From positions 124,001 through 188,000 of the forward strand of contig CAKPIS010000002.1 of the NCBI GenBank assembly GCA_934162425.1: a stretch of 64,000 nucleotides of DNA, written 5' to 3'. Made by a program: the position numbers and the translations under genes. The notes under the pieces were generated by a model, which had not been told where the DNA came from, ran no database searches, and was given only the letters and a program-made list of their open reading frames with translations. Shown in pieces: positions 43,909 to 50,910 of the stretch (its first letter is position 1; every line of letters begins with the position of its first letter). This DNA is from an uncultured Bacilli bacterium (GTDB taxonomy: Bacteria > Bacillota_I > Bacilli_A > RF39 > UBA660).

Positions 43909-43931
43909 CTTATATAAATCCCTCGTTTTTT
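43909..43931 (+). repeat. 23-bp direct repeat flanking element copy 2 (left)
   Basis: CTTATATAAATCCCTCG plus TTTTTT here matches CTTATATAAATCCCTTG plus TTTTTT at 44214-44236 with one C/T difference. The two copies bracket repeat copy 2. Confidence 0.75.
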
Positions 43932-43967
43932 ATTGATAATTATTTAAAAATTTTATATAATATATGT

Positions 43968-44046
43968 GTAGGAGACAGCTAACTAGTTGTTTTCCACTGT
44001 TTGTTGAAAAACAAGGCTAGAATTAACTAACCTTGTTTCTTTTTTT
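43968..44046 (+). ncRNA. Putative antisense/antitoxin RNA from element copy 2
   Basis: A consensus promoter should start transcription near 43968, and the AAACAAGG/CCTTGTTT hairpin plus CTTTTTTT should end it near 44046. The roughly 78-nt RNA would overlap the 3' end of any minus-strand transcript of the peptide gene at 44045-44128, an antisense relationship as in TxpA/RatA-type modules. This is inference from sequence layout. Confidence 0.55.
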
Positions 44047-44128
44047 AATTATAAATTATAAATAATATAATAAAAATCAAAATGATAATTATTTTAATGT
44101 TAAATTTTATTTCGAACTTAAATTTCAT
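44045..44128 (-). CDS. 27-residue hydrophobic peptide, possible type I toxin
   Basis: On the minus strand, ATG 44128 follows AGAAGGGTGGTGAT by 4 bases, a very strong ribosome binding site. The peptide has a basic/acidic start MKFKFEIKFNIK and then IIIILIFIILFIIYN, a single membrane-spanning run. Size, charge layout and an opposing small RNA resemble type I toxins (Fst, TxpA, Ldr groups), but I see no specific family match. No clear minus-strand promoter is visible. Copy 1 retains only a broken version. Confidence 0.55.
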   Translation of the reverse strand: MKFKFEIKFNIKIIIILIFIILFIIYN

Positions 44129-44213
44129 AATTATCACCACCCTTCTTATTCTAAAATAGGTGGAAAACAATGGTTAGTTTTTTAGTGCCTCCTAATAGTT
44201 TTATTTGACAAAA

Positions 44214-44236
44214 CTTATATAAATCCCTTGTTTTTT
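44214..44236 (+). repeat. 23-bp direct repeat flanking element copy 2 (right)
   Basis: This is the partner of the repeat at 43909-43931. Its position just outside the element's right end suggests that the element was inserted, or that the flank was duplicated with it. Confidence 0.75.
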
Positions 44237-44298
44237 TAAAATATTTTATATAAAATAGTTAAAAACTTAAAAATATAAAATTCAAGCACAATATTATG

Positions 44299-44327
44299 TT
44301 GACCTTTTTAATATATTATGCTATATT
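44299..44327 (+). promoter_or_regulatory. ywiB-argS promoter
   Basis: TTGACC (44299-44304), 17 bases and TATATT (44322-44327) with TGC in front form a good sigma-A promoter 30 bases before the ywiB start. Confidence 0.75.
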
Positions 44328-44356
44328 GTTGCTAGAAAAAATTTAAAGGTGTTTTT

Positions 44357-44731
44357 ATGTCTAAAATTATTATCAATGAACGAATTAATTCATCAAATGG
44401 AGAAGAAAATATTAATAATAAAAAAGCCATTTTAAAAGATAATAAGATATCTTACGATAGAAATGGTTTTATAATGAATATTATATATGAAGATGAAAAG
44501 ATATTTATCACTAGAGAAAATAATGATGTAAAAATAGACTTAGAATTTAAAAAGAATCAATCTTTAATAACTAAATATCATATTAAAGATATAAATACAA
44601 TTATTAAACTGGAAACTATAACTAAAGAATTATCTATCCTAGATAATAGAATATATATAAAGTATGATTTGTATATGAACGAAGAATTTAGTGATAGTTT
44701 TGAGTTTGAATTAGAATGGAGAGATTTATAA
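44357..44731 (+). CDS. ywiB: DUF1934 family protein (YwiB-like)
   Basis: This 124-residue protein is a small beta-barrel-like protein with the ordered strands typical of YwiB/DUF1934 (ISYDRNGFIMNIIYEDEKIFITREN, LSILDNRIYIKYDLYMNEEFSDSFEFELEW). Function is unknown. Position directly upstream of and coupled to argS (TAATG overlap) supports the assignment, since ywiB and argS are neighbours in Bacillus. Confidence 0.75.
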   Translation: MSKIIINERINSSNGEENINNKKAILKDNKISYDRNGFIMNIIYEDEKIFITRENNDVKIDLEFKKNQSLITKYHIKDINTIIKLETITKELSILDNRIYIKYDLYMNEEFSDSFEFELEWRDL

Positions 44732-46362
44732 TGAACCTAAAACAAAGAATAAAAGAAATTATTTTTTGCGCTTTAAATGATTTAGATATCGAATTTAACT
44801 TATTAGATATAATGGTAGAAGTTCCAAAGAATAGAGAAAATGGTGATTTTTCTAGTAATATAGCTATGCAGCTTACTAAGGTTTTGAAGGATAATCCCAG
44901 AAATATTGCAGAAAAAATAGTAGATAAAATAAAAGAAAATACTAAAGAAATAGAAAAAGTAGAGATTGCTGGACCTGGATTTATTAATATTTATTTAAAT
45001 GATGAATATGTTTTTAGCGGGATAGAAAATGTCCTTAAAGCTGATAAAGATTATGGTAAATTAAATATTGGTAATAATAAAAAAATAGATATAGAGTTTG
45101 TTAGTGCAAACCCAACAGGTATACTTCATTTAGGTACAGCTCGCGGAGCTGCTTACGGGGCTAATCTTGCTAATATAATGTCTTTTGCAGGTTATAATGT
45201 TACTAAAGAATACTATATAAATGATGCTGGAAATCAGATAAATAACCTTGGTTTGTCTTTAAAAGAAAGATATAAAGGATTATGTGGTTTAGAAGAAAAT
45301 ATGCCAGAAGATGGATATTATGGAAATGAAATAATAGATATTGCTAAAAATATTAAAGATAAATATTCTGATAAAAAGTTAGATGAAGATATAGAGTACT
45401 TTAAAAAAGTAGCAGTTGATTATTTATTAGGCATTATTAAAAAAGACTTATCAGATTTTAAAGTTACTTTTGACGTTTGGACTTCTGAAAAAGATATTCG
45501 CGCTAAAGGAAGAATAGAAGAGTCAATAAAAATATTAGATGAAAAAGGATTAGTATATAAAAAAGATGATGCGCTATTTCTTAAAACTACTAATTATGGT
45601 GATGATAAGGATAGGGTTTTAGTTAAAACTGATGGAAGTTATACTTATTTGGTTCCAGATATTGCGTATCATCTAGATAAATTTGATAGGGGATTTGATT
45701 ATTTAGTTGATGTTTTTGGTGCTGATCATCACAGTTATGTATCTAGATTAAAAGCTAGTATTGAGGCTTTAGGTTATGATAAAGATAAACTAGAAGTTAG
45801 ACTTTTACAAATGGTTAGATTACTTCGTGATGGAGAAGTTGTTAAAATGAGTAAAAGAACTGGTGGTAACATAACTATAAGAGAATTAGTAGATGAAATT
45901 GGCTCAGATGCAGCTAGATATTTTTTTGCTAGTAGATCATTAGATGGTCAGATGGACTTTGATATAAACCTAGCCTTAAAGAAATCTAATGAAAATCCAT
46001 TCTTTTATGTTGGATATGCTCATGCTAGAATATGTTCTATAATAAATGAGGCAAATTTAAAAAATATTAATTTTGCTACGACTTATGAAAAAATATATGA
46101 TGATGATTCAAAGGCTTTACTTCTTAAAGTATATGATTTTTCAAGTGTAGTTGAAGTATCATCAGGTAAGAAAGAACCTCATTTAATTACTAATTATGTG
46201 TATGAATTAGCTTCTATGTTCCATAATTATTATGGTAAGCATAGAATATTAACTGAAGATATAGCTTCATCTAGTCAAAGACTAAGCTTGATAAAAGCAG
46301 TAGCTATTACTATAAATAATGCTTTAAATCTTATTGGTGTTGAAGCACCTAATAAAATGTAG
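44731..46362 (+). CDS. argS: Arginine--tRNA ligase
   Basis: This class I synthetase is 543 residues. It has the Add1 N-terminal domain, VSANPTGILHLGTARGAAYG (HIGH-type signature HLGT), VKMSKRTGG (KMSK) and the DALR anticodon domain with NPFFYVGYAHARI. ATG 44731 overlaps the ywiB stop. Confidence 0.97.
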   Translation: MNLKQRIKEIIFCALNDLDIEFNLLDIMVEVPKNRENGDFSSNIAMQLTKVLKDNPRNIAEKIVDKIKENTKEIEKVEIAGPGFINIYLNDEYVFSGIENVLKADKDYGKLNIGNNKKIDIEFVSANPTGILHLGTARGAAYGANLANIMSFAGYNVTKEYYINDAGNQINNLGLSLKERYKGLCGLEENMPEDGYYGNEIIDIAKNIKDKYSDKKLDEDIEYFKKVAVDYLLGIIKKDLSDFKVTFDVWTSEKDIRAKGRIEESIKILDEKGLVYKKDDALFLKTTNYGDDKDRVLVKTDGSYTYLVPDIAYHLDKFDRGFDYLVDVFGADHHSYVSRLKASIEALGYDKDKLEVRLLQMVRLLRDGEVVKMSKRTGGNITIRELVDEIGSDAARYFFASRSLDGQMDFDINLALKKSNENPFFYVGYAHARICSIINEANLKNINFATTYEKIYDDDSKALLLKVYDFSSVVEVSSGKKEPHLITNYVYELASMFHNYYGKHRILTEDIASSSQRLSLIKAVAITINNALNLIGVEAPNKM

Positions 46363-46372
46363 GAGGATACTT

Positions 46373-46798
46373 ATGAATATTAGACAAATGCCTTTAGAGG
46401 AATTAGAATTACTTTCTTATACAGATATAGCTTATGAACTATTAAAGCTAGATAAAAAGTCTGCAACTACGCCAGTTTTATTTGGTGAAGTATGCAAATT
46501 ATTACAAATAGATGAAAATTCTATGTATGAAATGATAGGAGATTTTTATACGACACTTACAACAGATAAAAGATTTATTCTTTTAGATAATGCTGAGTGG
46601 GATTTAAAAGAAAATCATAAAGTAAAACCTATAGTAGATGATGAGGATGAAGAAGAAGTAGTAGAAGAGCAAGAGGAATCTGAAGAATCTGAAGATGATG
46701 CAGTAGCTAATGATGAAGAAGATTACGAAGAAGATACTGATGATTTAGACGATTTAGATGATTTAGCAATTGTGACGGAAGAAGAGATGGAAGAGTAA
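46373..46798 (+). CDS. rpoE: DNA-directed RNA polymerase subunit delta
   Basis: This 141-residue protein has the HARE-HTH domain at the N-terminus (SYTDIAYELLKLDKKSATTPVLFGEVCKLL, FYTTLTTDKRFILLDNAEWDLK) and a very acidic C-terminal half (EDEEEVVEEQEESEESEDD). Delta speeds RNA polymerase recycling. ATG 46373 follows AGGAGGA. argS-rpoE is the Bacillus order. It overlaps prfA by one base. Confidence 0.95.
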   Translation: MNIRQMPLEELELLSYTDIAYELLKLDKKSATTPVLFGEVCKLLQIDENSMYEMIGDFYTTLTTDKRFILLDNAEWDLKENHKVKPIVDDEDEEEVVEEQEESEESEDDAVANDEEDYEEDTDDLDDLDDLAIVTEEEMEE

Positions 46799-47853
46799 TG
46801 TTTGAAAGATTAGAAGATATAAAAAAAAGATATGATTTTATTACAAATGAACTTACTAAACCTGAAGTAATTAGCGATGTAAAAAAAACAATGTCATTAT
46901 CAAAAGAACAATCAGATTTATCAGAAATTATAGAGTGCTATAATGCATATTTAAAATCAAAACAAGACTATGAAGAAGCAAAAGAGTTAGCAAAAGATCC
47001 TGAAATGGCTTCATTTGCACAGGAAGAAGAAGAAAAACAATTAGAACTTGGAAAAAAATTAGAAAAAGATCTTGAGATTCTCCTGCTTCCTAAAGATCCT
47101 AATGATGGTAAAAATATAATAGTAGAAATACGTGGTGCAGCTGGTGGTGATGAGGCTAATATTTTTGCAGGTGACTTATATAACATGTATGTTAGATATG
47201 CTGAAAATCAAGGCTTTAAAGTTGAAAACTTAGAAAGCACTCCAGGTCAATCAGGTGGATTTTCTGAAATATCATTTATGATAAAAGGAGAAAATGTTTA
47301 CTCTAAGTTAAAATATGAATCTGGGGCTCACCGTGTTCAAAGAGTGCCAGCAACAGAATCTCAAGGAAGAGTACACACATCAACTGCAACAGTACTTGTT
47401 ATGCCTGAAGTAGATGATGTTGATTTTGAACTTGATATGAATGATGTTAGAGTAGATATTACAAGATCATCAGGATGTGGTGGACAAGGAGTTAATACAA
47501 CGGATTCAGCGGTTAGATTAACTCATATACCTACTGGTATAATAGTATATTCTCAAACAGAAAGATCACAAATTAGAAATAAAGAAAAAGCTATTAAAAT
47601 ACTAAAATCAAGAGTATATGATTTAAAATTAAGAGAGCAAGAACAGGAACTTGGAGCTGAAAGAAAAAATAAGATAGGTACTGGTGATAGATCTGAAAAG
47701 ATAAGAACATATAATTATCCACAAAATAGAGTAACAGATCATCGTATAGGGTATACTACAAATTCATTAGATAGAGTAATGAATGGTAAATTAGATGATA
47801 TAATTGAAGCTTTAATTACTGAAGATCAAAGAAGAAAATTAGCTGGAGAATAA
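46798..47853 (+). CDS. prfA: Peptide chain release factor 1
   Basis: This 351-residue factor reads UAA and UAG. The stop-codon-recognition motif is PAT (RVPATESQGRVHTSTA) and the catalytic GGQ lies in SSGCGGQGVNTTDSAVR. The N-terminal helical domain is present. Its start overlaps the rpoE stop (TAATG). prmC, its methylase, lies one gene downstream. Confidence 0.97.
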   Translation: MFERLEDIKKRYDFITNELTKPEVISDVKKTMSLSKEQSDLSEIIECYNAYLKSKQDYEEAKELAKDPEMASFAQEEEEKQLELGKKLEKDLEILLLPKDPNDGKNIIVEIRGAAGGDEANIFAGDLYNMYVRYAENQGFKVENLESTPGQSGGFSEISFMIKGENVYSKLKYESGAHRVQRVPATESQGRVHTSTATVLVMPEVDDVDFELDMNDVRVDITRSSGCGGQGVNTTDSAVRLTHIPTGIIVYSQTERSQIRNKEKAIKILKSRVYDLKLREQEQELGAERKNKIGTGDRSEKIRTYNYPQNRVTDHRIGYTTNSLDRVMNGKLDDIIEALITEDQRRKLAGE

Positions 47854-47871
47854 TACTTCAGTTTTTTCATA

Positions 47872-47880
47872 TGGTATAAT
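47872..47880 (+). promoter_or_regulatory. Promoter of the phosphodiesterase gene (extended -10)
   Basis: TGG plus TATAAT (47875-47880) lies 22 bases before the start codon. The same ATGGTATAAT occurs before dnaX and the GNAT gene. Confidence 0.5.
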
Positions 47881-47901
47881 AGTTATAGGAGTTGGTTAAA
47901 T

Positions 47902-49014
47902 ATGAAATATATGTATCCTGATTATAAAAATGGATTAGTAAATGTAGCTTGTTCAATAGAAAAATATTTTGGTACATCTTATAAGCATAAAACAAATACT
48001 TTATTAGATGAGATTTTAAGTAAGCAAAACAATAAAAACGTAGTATTATTTTTATTTGATGGATTAGGATACAATATACTTAAAGAATATAAAGATAAGT
48101 GTAAATTTTTATATGAACACTTAATAGGAGATATTTCATCTAATTTTCCTTCTACTACTATGTCAGCTAGAACAACAGTAGAATCAGGTCTTACACCTAT
48201 AGAACATGGCTGGCTTGGTTGGGATATGTACTTTAAGGATTTTGATGAGGTTATTACCTTAACTAAAAACGTTATAAAAGGAACAAAGAAAAAAGTATCT
48301 GATTTTCATGTTGCAAAAACATATCTTAAATATGAACCTGTAACTGATAAAATAAATAAAATGGAAGGTTGTATAGGTAAAACGCTAAGAGTTTATAGTA
48401 ATCATCCAAATGAGTCACTTAGAAAGATGAAAAGAAACATAAAAAAACTTACTAAGAAAAAAGAAAAAGTATATGTTTATGCATATTATAATGAACCAGA
48501 TCATGCACTTCATCATAATGGTGTTGGATCAGATAAAATGATAAAGTACTTAAAACATATAAATAAATGGTTTAAAAGAATTTGTAAGTCTTTAAAAAAC
48601 ACAACTGTAATAGCACTAGCAGATCATGGACATATAAATGTAGAATATATTAATCTTATGGATTATAAAGAAATTACTAATATGCTAGATAGTGATATTT
48701 CTATAGATGATAGAGCTACATCTTTTAGAGTGAAAAAAGAGTATAAAAAAGAATTTTATTATGAACTTAAAAAGATACTTAAAGATGATTTTATAATAAT
48801 GACTAAAAAAGAAGTTATTAAAAATAAATTATATGGTGATGGAGTAGAAAATAAATATTTTCAAGATGGATTAGGAGATTACTTTGCACTTGGTATAAAT
48901 AATAAAGCAATTAGATGTAATAATAAGACAAATTTACATAAATCAGCTCATTCAGGACTTACTTTAGATGAGATGCTTGTTCCACTTATTGTTGTTGATA
49001 CAAATAAAATATAA
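47902..49014 (+). CDS. Alkaline phosphatase/type I phosphodiesterase superfamily protein
   Basis: This 370-residue protein has the metal and nucleophile sites of the superfamily: VVLFLFDGLGYN (Asp metal ligand), NFPSTTMSARTTVESG (nucleophile Thr), NEPDHALHHNG, VIALADHGH and HSGLTLDEMLVPLIV. It likely hydrolyses phosphodiesters or pyrophosphates; the substrate is not evident. No signal peptide is visible, so it is probably cytosolic. It sits between prfA and prmC. Confidence 0.85.
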   Translation: MKYMYPDYKNGLVNVACSIEKYFGTSYKHKTNTLLDEILSKQNNKNVVLFLFDGLGYNILKEYKDKCKFLYEHLIGDISSNFPSTTMSARTTVESGLTPIEHGWLGWDMYFKDFDEVITLTKNVIKGTKKKVSDFHVAKTYLKYEPVTDKINKMEGCIGKTLRVYSNHPNESLRKMKRNIKKLTKKKEKVYVYAYYNEPDHALHHNGVGSDKMIKYLKHINKWFKRICKSLKNTTVIALADHGHINVEYINLMDYKEITNMLDSDISIDDRATSFRVKKEYKKEFYYELKKILKDDFIIMTKKEVIKNKLYGDGVENKYFQDGLGDYFALGINNKAIRCNNKTNLHKSAHSGLTLDEMLVPLIVVDTNKI

Positions 49015-49023
49015 GGAGTAGAT

Positions 49024-49737
49024 ATGAATAAAGATATAGAATATTTGAAAAAATATTATAAGGGAGATATAAATGATGCTATAAAAAGACTAAATATGGG
49101 AGAACCGGTTCAGTACATAGTAGGGGATGTTGATTTTTATGGTAACATAATAAAGGTAAATAAAAACGTATTAATACCAAGAAGAGAAACAGAGGAACTA
49201 GTTGAGAAAGTTTTAAAACGTACCCAGGTGTTCGATAATCCTGTAATAGCAGATATTGGAACAGGTAGTGGTGCGATAGCTATAACTTTGGCAAAGAAGT
49301 TAAATGCTTTAGTATATGCATCTGATATAAGTTTAAAAGCCATTGAAGTAGCTAAAGAAAACGTGACTATAAATAAAGTAGATGTTACTTTTTTTGAAGG
49401 AGACATGTTAAAACCATATATTGAAAATAATGTAAAGTTAGATGTTATTGTAAGTAATCCACCTTATATAAAAGAAGATGAGAAAATAGAAGATATAGTT
49501 AAAAATAATGAACCTCATCTAGCACTTTATGCTAAAAATAATGGTTTAGAGTTTTATAATAGTATACTAAAAAATGCTAGTTATGTTTTAAAAGATAAAT
49601 ACTTAATAGCATTTGAAATAGGTATGGATCAGGGGAAGAATATAGAAGCATTAGCTAAAAAATATCTAAGTAATTCTATAGTCGAAATAGAAAAAGATTT
49701 GTCTGGTAAAGATAGGTTTATTTTTGTATATAATTAA
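49024..49737 (+). CDS. prmC: Release factor glutamine methyltransferase
   Basis: PrmC methylates the GGQ glutamine of release factors. The 237-residue protein has GEPVQYIVGDVDFYG, LIPRRETEELVEKVL, SAM motif IADIGTGSGAIAITL and the catalytic NPPYI. It is shorter than typical (about 280) because the N-terminal domain is trimmed. The position near prfA and spoIIR matches B. subtilis ywkE. Confidence 0.92.
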   Translation: MNKDIEYLKKYYKGDINDAIKRLNMGEPVQYIVGDVDFYGNIIKVNKNVLIPRRETEELVEKVLKRTQVFDNPVIADIGTGSGAIAITLAKKLNALVYASDISLKAIEVAKENVTINKVDVTFFEGDMLKPYIENNVKLDVIVSNPPYIKEDEKIEDIVKNNEPHLALYAKNNGLEFYNSILKNASYVLKDKYLIAFEIGMDQGKNIEALAKKYLSNSIVEIEKDLSGKDRFIFVYN

Positions 49738-49740
49738 AAT

Positions 49741-49773
49741 AATCACCCATTAATTAATAGAGGGTGATTTTTA
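49741..49773 (+). terminator. Hairpin after prmC that includes the spoIIR ribosome binding site
   Basis: AATCACCC (49741-49748) pairs with GGGTGATT (49762-49769), followed by TTTAT. As a terminator it would end the prmC transcript. Its 3' arm is also the AGGGTGAT ribosome binding site of spoIIR (ATG 49775), so any read-through mRNA would have that site paired. Confidence 0.75.
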
Positions 49774-49774
49774 T

Positions 49775-50299
49775 ATGAAAAAAGTATTTGTATTTATTTT
49801 AATGTTATTGATAGTAGTATCAGTTTATAAGAAAAGCAATGATTCCGTTAAAATTCCAGATTCTGCAATAAGATTTAGAATTTTAGCTAATAGTAATTCT
49901 CCAAGAGATCAGAAAATAAAAGAAGATATAAGAGATAAAATGCAAAAAGAATTATACTCATTACTTCAAAATTCTAAAAGTATAGATGATTCTAGAAAAA
50001 TAATAAATAGTAACATGAGTAATTTTGATGAGATTTTAAAAGATTCTATGAAAGATATAGAATATTCATATAGCATTGATTATGGTATGCATTATTTTCC
50101 ATCTAAAACATATAAAGGAATAACATATGATGAGGGTAATTATGAATCATTATTAGTAACACTAGGTAGTGGCGAAGGTGATAATTGGTGGTGTGTTTTA
50201 TTTCCTCCTCTTTGTTTACTAGAAGCAGAAGAAAGCTCTGATGTTAAAGACGTAGAGTATAAATCTTTTATAAAAGAAATAATTGAAAAATATTTTTAA
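49775..50299 (+). CDS. spoIIR: Stage II sporulation protein R
   Basis: SpoIIR is the forespore-made signal that triggers SpoIIGA to process pro-sigma-E. The 174-residue protein has an N-terminal membrane/secretion segment (VFVFILMLLIVVSVY), the conserved IPDSAIRFRILANSNSPRDQ block and the GDNWWCVLFPPLCLLEA block. Both are hallmarks of the family. Its position after prmC is as in B. subtilis. The ribosome binding site lies in the 3' arm of a hairpin. Confidence 0.95.
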   Translation: MKKVFVFILMLLIVVSVYKKSNDSVKIPDSAIRFRILANSNSPRDQKIKEDIRDKMQKELYSLLQNSKSIDDSRKIINSNMSNFDEILKDSMKDIEYSYSIDYGMHYFPSKTYKGITYDEGNYESLLVTLGSGEGDNWWCVLFPPLCLLEAEESSDVKDVEYKSFIKEIIEKYF

Positions 50300-50325
50300 G
50301 ATAAATGTAATAATATAATGTAGAG

Positions 50326-50862
50326 GTGATTTATATCTTAGACATTATATTAATTGCAGTAAGTTTAAGTATGGATGCATTTGCATTATCATTTTCTTAT
50401 GGAATAAGCAAAGTAAATATTAAAAAAATTATTTTAACAGCTATAGTAGTTGGCACTTTTCATTTTATTATGCCTCTTTTGGGTAATTTTGTTGGAATAC
50501 CATTATTCAAATACACTTTAATAAAACCTAAAATCATACTGTTTTTAGTGTTTTTAATACTTTCTATAGATATGTTTATTCACTATTTTGAAGATGAAGT
50601 TATTTTAAGAAAACTAAATGTAGTTGGCATTGTTTTATTTGCTATTTCAGTTAGTTTAGATAGTTTTACTGTTGGTCTAGGTATTAATTATATATATGAT
50701 AATATCTATTTTGCAGCATATATTTTTGCATTTATTAGTGCATTTTTTACGTTTTTAGGCTTTTTGTCTGGAAAAATACTATCTAAAAGGATAGGAAAGT
50801 ACTCATTTTTAATAGGAAGTGCGTTTTTGTTTATTTATTCTTTATATATCTTGACAAACTGA
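50326..50862 (+). CDS. MntP/YtaF family membrane protein, likely manganese efflux
   Basis: This roughly 178-residue protein has six hydrophobic segments and two repeated motifs: AVSLSMDAFALSFSYGI and AISVSLDSFTVGLGI, typical of MntP/YtaF exporters with paired Asp. Start is unclear: GTG 50326 lies inside AGAGGTGAT (50322-50329), which looks like a ribosome binding site, yet no ATG/GTG/TTG is found at proper spacing after it (ATC 50335 is in frame). Position after spoIIR recalls ywlD (mntP) in B. subtilis; YtaF-type sequence cannot be excluded. Confidence 0.82.
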   Translation: MIYILDIILIAVSLSMDAFALSFSYGISKVNIKKIILTAIVVGTFHFIMPLLGNFVGIPLFKYTLIKPKIILFLVFLILSIDMFIHYFEDEVILRKLNVVGIVLFAISVSLDSFTVGLGINYIYDNIYFAAYIFAFISAFFTFLGFLSGKILSKRIGKYSFLIGSAFLFIYSLYILTN

Positions 50863-50879
50863 TGCTTTTGTGGTAATAT
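50851..50879 (+). promoter_or_regulatory. Promoter of the gene at 50911
   Basis: TTGACA (50851-50856), 17 bases, TAATAT (50874-50879) with TGG in front. Note that it overlaps the end of the previous gene. Confidence 0.8.
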
Positions 50880-50910
50880 ACATGGCATTCAATCAAAAGG
50901 GGGAATTTGA

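Larger units (their letters stand above)
43932..44210. repeat. Repeat element, copy 2 (complete): small RNA plus peptide gene
   Basis: This 279-base element shares the layout and most of the sequence of copy 1. On + it has a promoter (TTGATA 43933-43938, 17 bases, TATAAT 43956-43961), an RNA-sized unit and a terminator (AAACAAGG 44009-44016/CCTTGTTT 44031-44038). On the minus strand it carries a 27-codon gene. The ends are an imperfect inverted repeat: TAGGAGACAGCTAACTAG with TTGTTTTCC on the left, and on the right the reverse complement TAGGAGGCACTAAAAAACTA with TTGTTTTCC. Confidence 0.85.
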
